This document shows, piece by piece, positions 6,363-13,735 of a DNA stretch of 18,260 bases. Origin of the DNA: JBGPJM01 sp041485385. Lineage in GTDB: Bacteria > Planctomycetota > Phycisphaerae > Phycisphaerales > UBA1924. The notes beneath the pieces were generated by a model. It did no database searches, had not been told where the DNA came from, and was given only the letters and a program-made list of their open reading frames with translations. Each line of letters opens with the position of its first letter. Within the stretch, counting starts at the first letter, position 1. The stretch is from the NCBI GenBank assembly GCA_041485385.1, contig JBGPJM010000086.1, forward strand, positions 1 to 18,260, written 5' to 3'. The position numbers were made by a program, and so were the translations under genes.

Positions 6363-9300
6363 GTGGAGACTCGCTCGCCCCCGCCAACCCGCTCTGGACC
6401 GTGGCCAGCGGTGTCGCTTGCGCTTGTCCCGCTCCTCGCGGCGTCCCCTGCGCTTGCCTCGGTTTCCGCCGACTCGGTTCTCCGGTTCGCCGGGAAGTTC
6501 CACCCGCTGATCGTGCATTTCCCGATCGCTTTGCTGCTGGTTGCGGCGGGGATGGAGTTTCTCAGGCGGCGGTCGGCGCGGGTGGGGGCTTCGCCCGGGG
6601 CGGGCGTGTGCCTGCGGGTGGGGGCCGCGGCGGCGGTGGTTGCAGCGTTCCTGGGGTGGTTTGATGCGTTCACGGCGGGGCACACGGGGACGGATGCGGG
6701 GATCCTGTGGTGGCACCGGTGGGTGGGGGTGGTGACGGCGGGGGTGGCGGTGGCGGCGGTCGCGGCGTCGTTGGGTGTCCGGGGGAAGGACGCGGGGATG
6801 CGGGCACGCAGGGACGCGGGGAACGGAAGGGGGGCGATTGCGCTGTATCGGCTGGGGCTGGTGCTCTCGGCTCTCCTCGTCGGGCTGAGCGGGCACCTGG
6901 GGGCTTCGCTGATCTACGGGCCGGATTATGTCGCGCGGGCGTTCGAGCAGTTGCGTTCGCCGGTGACGACGGCGCCCGATGGGGTTGCCGGGAGTGGGGC
7001 TGCTTCCGGCGGCGCGATGCTGACGGCGGCAGGGAGCGGAGGGATGATCGACTATGCACGGGACGTGCAGCCGATCCTGGCGCGGCGGTGCTTCCAGTGC
7101 CACGCGGGGGACAAGCCGGAGAACGGGCTGCGGCTGGACGCTCGGGACCGGGCCCTGAAGGGGGGTCGATCGGGGAATCCGGCGATCGTGCCCGGGAACG
7201 CCGCGGCGAGCCGGATGATCAGGCTGGTCTCCGGGCTGGAGGAGGGGAAGCAGATGCCGCCCAAGGGGGGCGCGCTGGAGGCGGCGCAGATCGAGACGCT
7301 GACGGCATGGATCAACCGGGGGGCGGCGTACGGCGCGGGCGGAGGGACGGAGGGGCACTGGCACTGGGCGTACCGGGCGCCGGTGCGGCCGAACCTGCCG
7401 GTGGTGAAGGACACGTACTGGGCGCGGAACGCGATCGACTCGTTCGTCCTGGCGCGGCTGGAGGCGGAGGGGCTGAAGCCTTCGCCGGAGGCAATGCCGG
7501 AGACGCTCATCAGGCGGGTGTCGCTGGACCTGACGGGGCTGCCGCCGACGATCGAGGAGGTGGATGCGTACCTTGCGGAGGTGAGGGCGGGGCAGCCGGA
7601 CGCGTACGAGCGGGTGGTGGACCGGCTGCTGGCCTCGGCGCGGTACGGCGAGCGGTGGGCGCGGATGTGGCTGGACGTGGCGCGGTACGCGGACACGAAC
7701 GGGTACGAGAAGGACGACCGGCGGTCGATGTGGGCGTGGCGGGACTGGGTGATCGGGGCGTTCAACCGCGACATGCCGTTCGATGAGTTCACGGTGAAGC
7801 AGCTGGCCGGCGACCTGCTGGACGCATCGGGGGCGGAGGCGGTCGACAATCTCGTCGCGACCGGGTTCAGCCGCAACACGATGGTCAACGAGGAGGGGGG
7901 AGTCGACCCGGAGGAGTTCCGGTGCGACTCGATCGTGGACCGTGTGAACACGATGGCGGGGGCGTGGCTGGGATCGACGCTGCAGTGCGCCCAGTGCCAC
8001 AACCACAAGAACGACCCGTTCACGCAGGAGGAGTACTACAGGCTGTTTGCGTTCTTCAACGGGGATGATTCGGACGTGGTGGTGCAATCGACGGGGTCGG
8101 TCGCGGCAGGGGCGATGGTGGAGGTGGTGCCGGCGGAGAAAAGGGGGGAGCTGGCGGCGGCGAGGAAGGAGATCGCGGGCCTGGAGAGCGAGCTGGGGAC
8201 GACGACGGAGGCGCTGGACGCGGAGCAGGGGGCGTGGGAGCGGGAATATGCGGCGGCGGAGCCGGCGTGGACGGTGCTGATGCCGACGGCGGTCTCGGCG
8301 GCGCCGGGGGGCGAGGGGGGGGCGGCGGCGGTGCTGACGGTTGGGGAGGACGGATCGATCACGGTGAGCGGTGCGTCGCCGGAGCGGGATACGTACACCG
8401 TGGAGGTGGTGCCCGGGGCCGGGCTCTTGAGCGTCGCGAGCATCCGACTGGAGGTGCTGCCGGGGGGGATGAAGGGGAGCACGGCGATCGGGCGGACGGG
8501 GAGCGGGAACCTTGTGTTGTCGGAGATCACGGTTGGGCCGGCGGGCGGGTCGGGCGCCGAAGGGGGCGAGTATGCGATGGCGTCGGCCGTCGCGGATTAC
8601 GAGCAGGACAAGGACGTCGGGCACGATTCGGGGTGGCCGGCGCCAGGGGCGATCGACCACGATCCCAAGACGGGCTGGGCGATCGGCGGGCAGACGGACC
8701 GGGCGCACGCCGCGGTGTTCGGGCTGGCGTCGGCGGCGCCGGCGGGGCCGCTGAAGATCACGCTGGTGCAGAACTACGGCGGGAAGCACACGATCGGGCG
8801 GTTCCGGCTGTTGGCGACGGCGGACCCTCGGCCGCGGACGCGCCCGCCGCTGTCACCGGAGATTTCGTCGATCCTCGAGGTCGCCGGGGCGCAGCGGAAC
8901 GATGAGCAACGGACGGACCTGGCGAAACACTTCCGGTCGATCGCGCCGTCGCTGGGCCCGGCGCGCGAACGGCTGGCGGTGCTGCGGAAGCAGGTCGGGG
9001 AGATGAAGATGGGGGCGACGCTGGTGATGAGGCAGCGCGGGGAGCCGCGGGACACGTTCGTGCACATCCGAGGCAACTTCCTGAGCCATGGACAGCCGGT
9101 GACGCCGGGGGTGCCGGCGGTGCTGCACAAGCTGCCGCCGCTGGGGCCCGGAGAGAGGCCGACGCGGCTGACGCTGGCGAGGTGGATCACGGATCCGGCG
9201 AACCCACTGACGGCGCGGGTGACGGTAAACCGGTTCTGGGAGCAGTACTTCGGGCGCGGGATCGTGGAGACGAGCGACGACTTCGGCACGCAGGGGGACC

Positions 9301-10127
9301 CGCCCTCGCACCCGGAGCTGCTGGATTGGCTGGCCACGGAGTTTGCCGGGCGGCAGAAGTGGAGCATGAAGGCGGTGCATCGGCTGATCGTGACGTCGGC
9401 GACGTACCGCCAGGCGTCGGCGGTGACGCCGGAGCTGCTGGAGCGCGACCCGCGGAACCGGTTGCTGGCGCGCGGGGCGCGGTTCAGGGTGGAGGCGGAG
9501 ATGGTGCGGGACGTCGCACTGGCGGCGGGCGGGCTCTTGTCGCCGAAGATGGGCGGGCCGAGCGTGTTCCCGCCGCAGCCGGAGGGGGTGTGGACGATGA
9601 TCTACAACGACGACAAGTGGGTGCCGAGCAAAGGGGAGGACCGGTACCGGCGCGGGGTGTACACGTTCTGGCGGCGGACGGCGCCGTTTCCGACGTTCAC
9701 GAGCTTCGATGCGCCAAGCCGGGAGATCACCTGCACGCGCCGGGCGCGGACGAATACGCCGCTACAAGCGCTGGCGACGCTGAATGACGCGGAGTTTGTC
9801 GAGGCGGCGGCGGCGCTGGCGCGGCGGACGCTGCGGGAGACGCCGGGGGCCGATGCGAGGGCGAGGCTGGTGCACGCGTTCCGGCTGTGCGTGGCCCGGG
9901 CGCCGGCGGAGGCGGAGGCCGGGCGGCTGCTGACGCTGCTGGAGGAGCAGCTGGGGGTGTATCGGGCAGACGGGGCGGCGGCCGCGGCGCTGGTGGCGGC
10001 TTCGCAGCCGCCGGACCCGCCGGCGGCGCTGGCGCCTGATCCGACGCTGGATCCAGCCGAGCTGGCGGCGTGGATCGTTGTGGCGAATGTTCTGCTGAAT
10101 CTGGACGAGACGCTTACCAAGGGCTGA
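6363..10127 (+). CDS. Fused DUF2231-PSCyt1-DUF1549-DUF1553 cytochrome-like protein
   Basis: A 1254-residue membrane-anchored protein. Residues about 15-33 are a signal/anchor. Residues 45-205 are a DUF2231-like four-helix part ('HPLIVHFPIALLLVA', 'GHLGASLIYG') with several His that could bind haem. PSCyt1 follows (about 230-320) with C243-F-Q-C246-H247, then DUF1549/PSCyt2 (about 330-590) with C542-A-Q-C545-H546. A coiled-coil stretch and a discoidin-like insert ('GWAIGG', near 771) lead to DUF1553/PSD1 (about 905-1190, 'VNRFWEQYFGRGIVE'). CxxCH is the covalent c-haem motif, but haem attachment in this family is not established. The start is a GTG without Shine-Dalgarno. The DUF1501 gene begins seven bases after the stop, so they form one operon. 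Usually the DUF2231 part is not attached to the DUF1549/DUF1553 part; here all are in one chain. The function of the family is unsettled; links to polysaccharide degradation have been proposed. Confidence 0.92.
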   Translation: METRSPPPTRSGPWPAVSLALVPLLAASPALASVSADSVLRFAGKFHPLIVHFPIALLLVAAGMEFLRRRSARVGASPGAGVCLRVGAAAAVVAAFLGWFDAFTAGHTGTDAGILWWHRWVGVVTAGVAVAAVAASLGVRGKDAGMRARRDAGNGRGAIALYRLGLVLSALLVGLSGHLGASLIYGPDYVARAFEQLRSPVTTAPDGVAGSGAASGGAMLTAAGSGGMIDYARDVQPILARRCFQCHAGDKPENGLRLDARDRALKGGRSGNPAIVPGNAAASRMIRLVSGLEEGKQMPPKGGALEAAQIETLTAWINRGAAYGAGGGTEGHWHWAYRAPVRPNLPVVKDTYWARNAIDSFVLARLEAEGLKPSPEAMPETLIRRVSLDLTGLPPTIEEVDAYLAEVRAGQPDAYERVVDRLLASARYGERWARMWLDVARYADTNGYEKDDRRSMWAWRDWVIGAFNRDMPFDEFTVKQLAGDLLDASGAEAVDNLVATGFSRNTMVNEEGGVDPEEFRCDSIVDRVNTMAGAWLGSTLQCAQCHNHKNDPFTQEEYYRLFAFFNGDDSDVVVQSTGSVAAGAMVEVVPAEKRGELAAARKEIAGLESELGTTTEALDAEQGAWEREYAAAEPAWTVLMPTAVSAAPGGEGGAAAVLTVGEDGSITVSGASPERDTYTVEVVPGAGLLSVASIRLEVLPGGMKGSTAIGRTGSGNLVLSEITVGPAGGSGAEGGEYAMASAVADYEQDKDVGHDSGWPAPGAIDHDPKTGWAIGGQTDRAHAAVFGLASAAPAGPLKITLVQNYGGKHTIGRFRLLATADPRPRTRPPLSPEISSILEVAGAQRNDEQRTDLAKHFRSIAPSLGPARERLAVLRKQVGEMKMGATLVMRQRGEPRDTFVHIRGNFLSHGQPVTPGVPAVLHKLPPLGPGERPTRLTLARWITDPANPLTARVTVNRFWEQYFGRGIVETSDDFGTQGDPPSHPELLDWLATEFAGRQKWSMKAVHRLIVTSATYRQASAVTPELLERDPRNRLLARGARFRVEAEMVRDVALAAGGLLSPKMGGPSVFPPQPEGVWTMIYNDDKWVPSKGEDRYRRGVYTFWRRTAPFPTFTSFDAPSREITCTRRARTNTPLQALATLNDAEFVEAAAALARRTLRETPGADARARLVHAFRLCVARAPAEAEAGRLLTLLEEQLGVYRADGAAAAALVAASQPPDPPAALAPDPTLDPAELAAWIVVANVLLNLDETLTKG

Positions 10128-10134
10128 CCCCCAC

Positions 10135-11628
10135 ATGGACACACACGAGCCCGTCAACCCGTTGCTGATCCGAACCCGGCGCCAGTTCTTTGCCGACTGC
10201 GCGGTGGGGGTAGGGTCGCTGGCGCTGACCTCGCTGTTGGCGGAGGCGGCGGGGGCGAGTGTGGGTGTGGGGCGCGGCGGGGCGCGGGCGCGCGGGCCGG
10301 CGCCGGACCCGCTGACGCCCCGGGCCCCCCACTACGCCCCGAAGGCCAAGAACATCATCTACCTGTTCATGAACGGGGCGCCCTCGCAGCTGGACCTGTT
10401 CGAGAACAAGCCGACGCTGGTGGCGCACAACGGGGAACCGATCCCGGAGGAGATCGTGAAGGGGCAGCGGTTCGCGTTCATCAAGGGAACGCCGCGGCTC
10501 TTGGGGTCGCCGTACACGTTCGGCCGGCACGGGGCGTGCGGGGCGGAGATCTCGGAGCTGTTGCCGAACATCGCGTCGATCGCCGACGACATCGCGATCG
10601 TGAAGTCGATGAGAACCGACGCGTTCAACCATGCGCCGGCGGAGCTGTTCCTGAACACGGGGCTGGCGCGGATCGGGCGGCCGAGCATGGGGTCGTGGCT
10701 GACGTACGGGCTGGGGAGCGAGTGCCGCGACCTGCCGGGGTTCGTGGTGCTGCTGTCGGGGGGCGGGCAGCCCAGCGGGGGGTGCTCGTGCTGGTCGAGC
10801 GGGTTCCTGCCGACGGTGTACCAGGGGGTGCAGATGCGGTCCAAGGGCGACCCGGTGCTGTTCGTCAAGGATCCCGAGGGGATCGACCACGGAACCCGCC
10901 AGCGCACCATCGACGCCATCCGCGACCTGGACCAGATGCAGCTGGAGAGCGCGGGGGATCCGGAGATCGCGACGCGGATCAACTCGTACGAGATGGCGTA
11001 CCGGATGCAGTCGAGCGTGCCGGACCTGATGGACCTCTCGGCGGAGCCGGAGGCGATCAAGCAGATGTACGGCGTGGACAAGGCGGCGCCGGGGCAGCCC
11101 TCGTTCGCGCGGAACTGCCTGCTGGCGCGACGGCTGGTGGAGCGCGGCGTGCGGTTCGTGCAGCTCTATCACCGCGGGTGGGACTCGCACGGCTCGGCGA
11201 TGAGCGACGACATCGTGCACTCGCTGCCGCAGCGGTGCCAGGAGACGGACCAGGCGTGCGCGGCGCTGGTGAAGGACCTCAAGCAGCGCGGGCTGCTGGA
11301 GTCGACGCTGGTGGTGTGGGGGGGCGAGTTCGGGCGCACGCCGATGAACGAGGCGCGGAACGGGTCGACGTTCCTGGGGCGGGACCACCACCCGGAGGCG
11401 TTCACGATGTGGTTCGCCGGCGCGGGCATCAAGGCGGGCCAGACGATCGGCGCCACCGACGAGCTGGGGTATTCGGTGACCGAGGACGCGTGCCACGTGC
11501 ATGACCTGCAGGCGACGATGCTGCACCTGATGGGGCTGGATCACAAGCGGCTGACGTACCGGTATCAGGGGCGCGACTTCCGGCTGACGGATGTGCACGG
11601 GGAGCTGTTCCCGAAGCTGCTGGCGTGA
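10135..11628 (+). CDS. Tat-exported DUF1501 protein, partner of the PSCyt/PSD1 protein
   Basis: A 497-residue protein starting seven bases after the upstream stop, so translation is probably coupled. The N-terminus carries a twin-arginine signal (R15-R16-Q-F-F, then 'AVGVGSLALTSLLAEAAGAS'), implying export of a folded protein. The body is DUF1501, a sulfatase/alkaline-phosphatase-like fold: 'NIIYLFMNGAPSQLDLFENK' at about 75, 'SMRTDAFNHAPAELFLNTG' with H166, 'SGFLPTVYQGVQ' near 220, 'RGWDSHGS', 'WGGEFGRTPMNEARNGS', 'GRDHHPEAFTMW' and 'HDLQATMLHLMGLDHKRLTY' at the end. These conserved Asp/His positions match the metal-dependent fold, although catalysis by DUF1501 is not established. C217-S-C219 in the loop before 'WSSGFLP' may be unusual. 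DUF1501 genes routinely follow DUF1549/DUF1553 genes in planctomycetes. Confidence 0.94.
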   Translation: MDTHEPVNPLLIRTRRQFFADCAVGVGSLALTSLLAEAAGASVGVGRGGARARGPAPDPLTPRAPHYAPKAKNIIYLFMNGAPSQLDLFENKPTLVAHNGEPIPEEIVKGQRFAFIKGTPRLLGSPYTFGRHGACGAEISELLPNIASIADDIAIVKSMRTDAFNHAPAELFLNTGLARIGRPSMGSWLTYGLGSECRDLPGFVVLLSGGGQPSGGCSCWSSGFLPTVYQGVQMRSKGDPVLFVKDPEGIDHGTRQRTIDAIRDLDQMQLESAGDPEIATRINSYEMAYRMQSSVPDLMDLSAEPEAIKQMYGVDKAAPGQPSFARNCLLARRLVERGVRFVQLYHRGWDSHGSAMSDDIVHSLPQRCQETDQACAALVKDLKQRGLLESTLVVWGGEFGRTPMNEARNGSTFLGRDHHPEAFTMWFAGAGIKAGQTIGATDELGYSVTEDACHVHDLQATMLHLMGLDHKRLTYRYQGRDFRLTDVHGELFPKLLA

Positions 11629-11787
11629 GGGGCTACGCCGGCCCGGCGAGTCGCGCGGGTCCCGGTCCTGTTAGGGCCAGTGGTCCGTTCACGCGGGATC
11701 GCGTCGCGGGGTCGGAGGGACAGGATCGGGCGAGCCTCGGTAGCCGCAGGGCGCCGGCGCGTTCCGTGGTGCAGAAATCCCGATGTG

Positions 11788-11823
11788 GTCGGCCCACCAG
11801 ACCTCATGGTGCCGACTGTTTTT
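11788..11823 (+). terminator. Rho-independent terminator after the DUF1501 operon
   Basis: GTCGGC (11788-11793) pairs with GCCGAC (11811-11816); after a two-base CC bulge, ACCA pairs with TGGT (11796-11799 with 11807-11810). TGTTTTT follows immediately (11817-11823). It lies 160 bases after the stop at 11628. Confidence 0.7.
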
Positions 11824-12012
11824 CATGTTGGCGCAGCAGGCCTTGCGGGCGTTTGGCACCCTCCCTGAATCAGGCTCTTCTCGGCCGAGCCGGCGCGCAC
11901 CCGGCGGCGGCGGCCGCATGAAATATTGGCCTTCGGGGGTTCATGATGCACACTCTCGTCGCCTCTGGCGCAAACTTTCAAGAATCCGGGCCAGCAAGCT
12001 GCGCAGGCTGCG

Positions 12013-12018
12013 TAATGT
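12013..12018 (+). promoter_or_regulatory. Possible -10 element of the gene at 12026
   Basis: TAATGT ends seven bases before the ATG at 12026. This spacing fits a leaderless transcript and supports 12026 over the more distant in-frame starts at 11783 and 11918. No good -35 was found. Confidence 0.4.
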
Positions 12019-12025
12019 AGGGAAG

Positions 12026-12760
12026 ATGGCCACCAAGCTCGGACAGACCGTGCCCCTCCCGCCCAACGCCTTGCCCCCGTGGCACGTCGAGGTGGCGCAG
12101 CTCCTCGAGGAGCACCACATGGTGGCATGGGCGCATCTGCCTGCGGACCGGGCCCGTTTCGGGCTGGAGCTGGCGGACGCCCTCACGCAGTTCGACGACA
12201 CGCAGGTCTGCCAGCTGCACGGCGCCCACATCTCCGACATTTTCTCGTTCTGCAACCAACTCGAGCGGGCCATGGGCGACGACCGCATCCGGCGCAGCAT
12301 CGACGCCCGCGGCGGGGTGGTGGATGCGCTCCGCCGGCGTCCCCAGCCGATCAGAGGGCGGGCGATCCGACGGCGCTTCTATCTCTGGCACGACGCCGAC
12401 GTGATGTTGCGGGCCGACCACAAGCTCTTCGGACGGCTGGTGGACGCCATTGCCGGCGTCGCCGCCGAGGCTGAGTACGCCAGCGAGGACATGCTCCTGC
12501 TGCACCGCGCCATCTTCATCGGCGCTCCGTCGCTGGACGTTTACGCCGAGGACCCTCGCGGGCAGTTCAGCTCGTGGCTGTCGGAAGAGAGCGAGGTGCC
12601 CCTGTGGCGCGTCGTTTCGGGCCTGGACGTGCCCCCGTTCATCCGGTACCGCATCGAGCCGGTGCTTCGCGACGAGAAGGTGCCCCTGGTCGAGGCTCCC
12701 ACGGCGCTGGTGCCGGTGGTTCGGAAGAGGCGTGCTCGCTCCGGCAAGCTGGGTCGCTGA
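12026..12760 (+). CDS. Conserved-looking protein of unknown function, possible barstar-like fold
   Basis: A 244-residue soluble protein that I cannot assign with certainty. It has no signal peptide or membrane helix. After a Pro-rich start ('TVPLPPNALPPWHVEVAQLL') comes a pattern that could be beta-alpha-alpha-beta-alpha-beta: 'TQVCQLHGAHI', a helix 'SDIFSFCNQLERAMG', a helix 'GGVVDALRRRP', a strand 'RRFYLWHDADVML', a helix 'DHKLFGRLVDAIAGVAAEAEY', and a strand 'DMLLLHRAIFIGAPSLDVY'. This order resembles the barstar fold, but sequence similarity is weak and this is inference. The C-terminal third ('PLWRVVSGLDVPPFIRYRIE') ends in a basic tail. The ATG at 12026 is chosen because TAATGT lies seven bases upstream and the extension to 11783 is not protein-like. 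rsmD follows 39 bases downstream, with its own possible promoter. Confidence 0.72.
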   Translation: MATKLGQTVPLPPNALPPWHVEVAQLLEEHHMVAWAHLPADRARFGLELADALTQFDDTQVCQLHGAHISDIFSFCNQLERAMGDDRIRRSIDARGGVVDALRRRPQPIRGRAIRRRFYLWHDADVMLRADHKLFGRLVDAIAGVAAEAEYASEDMLLLHRAIFIGAPSLDVYAEDPRGQFSSWLSEESEVPLWRVVSGLDVPPFIRYRIEPVLRDEKVPLVEAPTALVPVVRKRRARSGKLGR

Positions 12761-12764
12761 CAGC

Positions 12765-12793
12765 TTGACCCGGCCCGCCGAGCGTGCTTTGCT
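12765..12793 (+). promoter_or_regulatory. Putative promoter of rsmD
   Basis: TTGACC (12765-12770) and TTTGCT (12788-12793) are separated by 17 bases, and the -10 ends six bases before the GTG at 12800. No Shine-Dalgarno is present in the remaining six bases, so translation would be leaderless. Confidence 0.4.
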
Positions 12794-12799
12794 CGCCCC

Positions 12800-13573
12800 G
12801 TGAGGATCATCTCCGGCGAGTTCAGGCACCGAAGGCTGCATTCCCCTCGCGACGGCGCCGTGACACGGCCGATCCCGGACCGGGTGAAGGAGTCGTTGTT
12901 CTCGCTGCTGCGCGGCTGGACCGAGGACGCGGCGGTTCTCGACGTGTTCGCGGGCACGGGGGCGATCGGCCTCGAGGCCGTCAGCCGCGGGGCGGCCCGG
13001 TGCGTGTTCATCGAGCGCGACCGCCAGATCGTGGAACTTCTGCGCAAGAACGTGGCGGCGCTGGGGTGCGAGGACCGGTGCGAGATTGTCCGCGCCGACG
13101 GACTGGGGCCGGCGGTGCTTTCCCGGTGCCCGCGGCCCGTCGACCTGGTGTTTTTCGATCCCCCTTACCCGCTCGTCCGCGATCCGACGGGGTGGGAGCG
13201 GCTCCGCGTGCAGTTCTCGCGCGTGGTTCAGCTGCTGACCGACGAGGGATTCGCGGTTCTGCGGACACCGTGGCCTTTCGGGCGGTCCGATCCGGGGCCG
13301 TCGATCGAGCCGGAGCCCGAGGGTCGCCCCGATCGGCGCGCCGGTGCGGCCAAAGAGACGGGCGAAGACGCCTGGGAGGAGCTCCCCCGCGAGCGATGGG
13401 ACACGGCGGACATGGAGAGTGACGACGAGTCGGCGGACCGCGCCGAGGGCCTGGGGCAGACGAGCGCGTGGCAGGCCCATGACCTGTCCATCGAAGGCGC
13501 GATCGGACCAGAGACGCATGTCTACGGGCACACCGCGATCCATCTGTACATGCGGAAGAAAGAGACAGCATGA
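12800..13573 (+). CDS. rsmD: 16S rRNA (guanine966-N2)-methyltransferase RsmD with an acidic insertion
   Basis: RsmD methylates N2 of G966 in 16S rRNA using S-adenosylmethionine. The opening 'MRIISGEFRHRRL' and 'TRPIPDRVKESLFSLL' are the family signature, followed by the SAM-binding loop 'VLDVFAGTGAIGLEA' (about 46-60), 'VFIERDRQIVELLRKN', and the catalytic D120-P-P-Y123 motif. The start is GTG at 12800. At 257 residues it is about 60 longer than E. coli RsmD. The extra length is a hydrophilic, Asp/Glu/Arg-rich stretch around residues 165-230, between the strand 'TDEGFAVLRTPW' and the closing strands 'GHTAIHLYMRKK'. The insertion reads like disordered linker and is probably not catalytic. In many bacteria rsmD is followed by coaD; here it is not. 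Confidence 0.93.
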   Translation: MRIISGEFRHRRLHSPRDGAVTRPIPDRVKESLFSLLRGWTEDAAVLDVFAGTGAIGLEAVSRGAARCVFIERDRQIVELLRKNVAALGCEDRCEIVRADGLGPAVLSRCPRPVDLVFFDPPYPLVRDPTGWERLRVQFSRVVQLLTDEGFAVLRTPWPFGRSDPGPSIEPEPEGRPDRRAGAAKETGEDAWEELPRERWDTADMESDDESADRAEGLGQTSAWQAHDLSIEGAIGPETHVYGHTAIHLYMRKKETA

Positions 13574-13735
13574 CGGTCGGGGCGGCGCGCGCCGGGCGTC
13601 TGCCGAGGCGGGTGTGGCAGGGCGGGCCCGCAACTGGTACAAAGGCTGGCCGGTACTGCTCGTCGGGCGCGGTCATTGCCCGCGTCACCAGGGTGGAGCA
13701 TATTGGACTTGCTGGACTGGCGGATTGCACACACG

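Larger units (their letters stand above)
11629..12025. other. 397-base gap after the DUF1501 gene, holding a terminator
   Basis: Apart from the terminator at 11788-11823 and the -10-like hexamer at 12013-12018 nothing gene-like is seen. The reading frame of the downstream gene stays open back to 11783, but that stretch encodes an irregular Ser/Arg/Cys-rich peptide and its ATG at 11783 lies just inside the terminator region, so it is treated as non-coding. Confidence 0.65.

Noticed and set aside
5994..8789. A 931-codon open frame on the minus strand
   Set aside because: It runs antisense to the DUF2231/PSCyt1 gene and the zinc-ribbon gene and encodes Arg/Pro/His-rich low-complexity sequence, the usual shadow of a GC-rich gene.
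10114..11598. A 494-codon open frame on the minus strand
   Set aside because: Antisense shadow of the DUF1501 gene, rich in Arg, His and Pro.
11783..12025. Longer start for the gene at 12026
   Set aside because: The extra 81 codons cover a terminator hairpin and are irregular; TAATGT upstream of 12026 supports the shorter form.
11978..13642. A 554-codon open frame on the minus strand
   Set aside because: It spans the unknown gene and rsmD antisense, with low-complexity Arg/Pro/Ala sequence.
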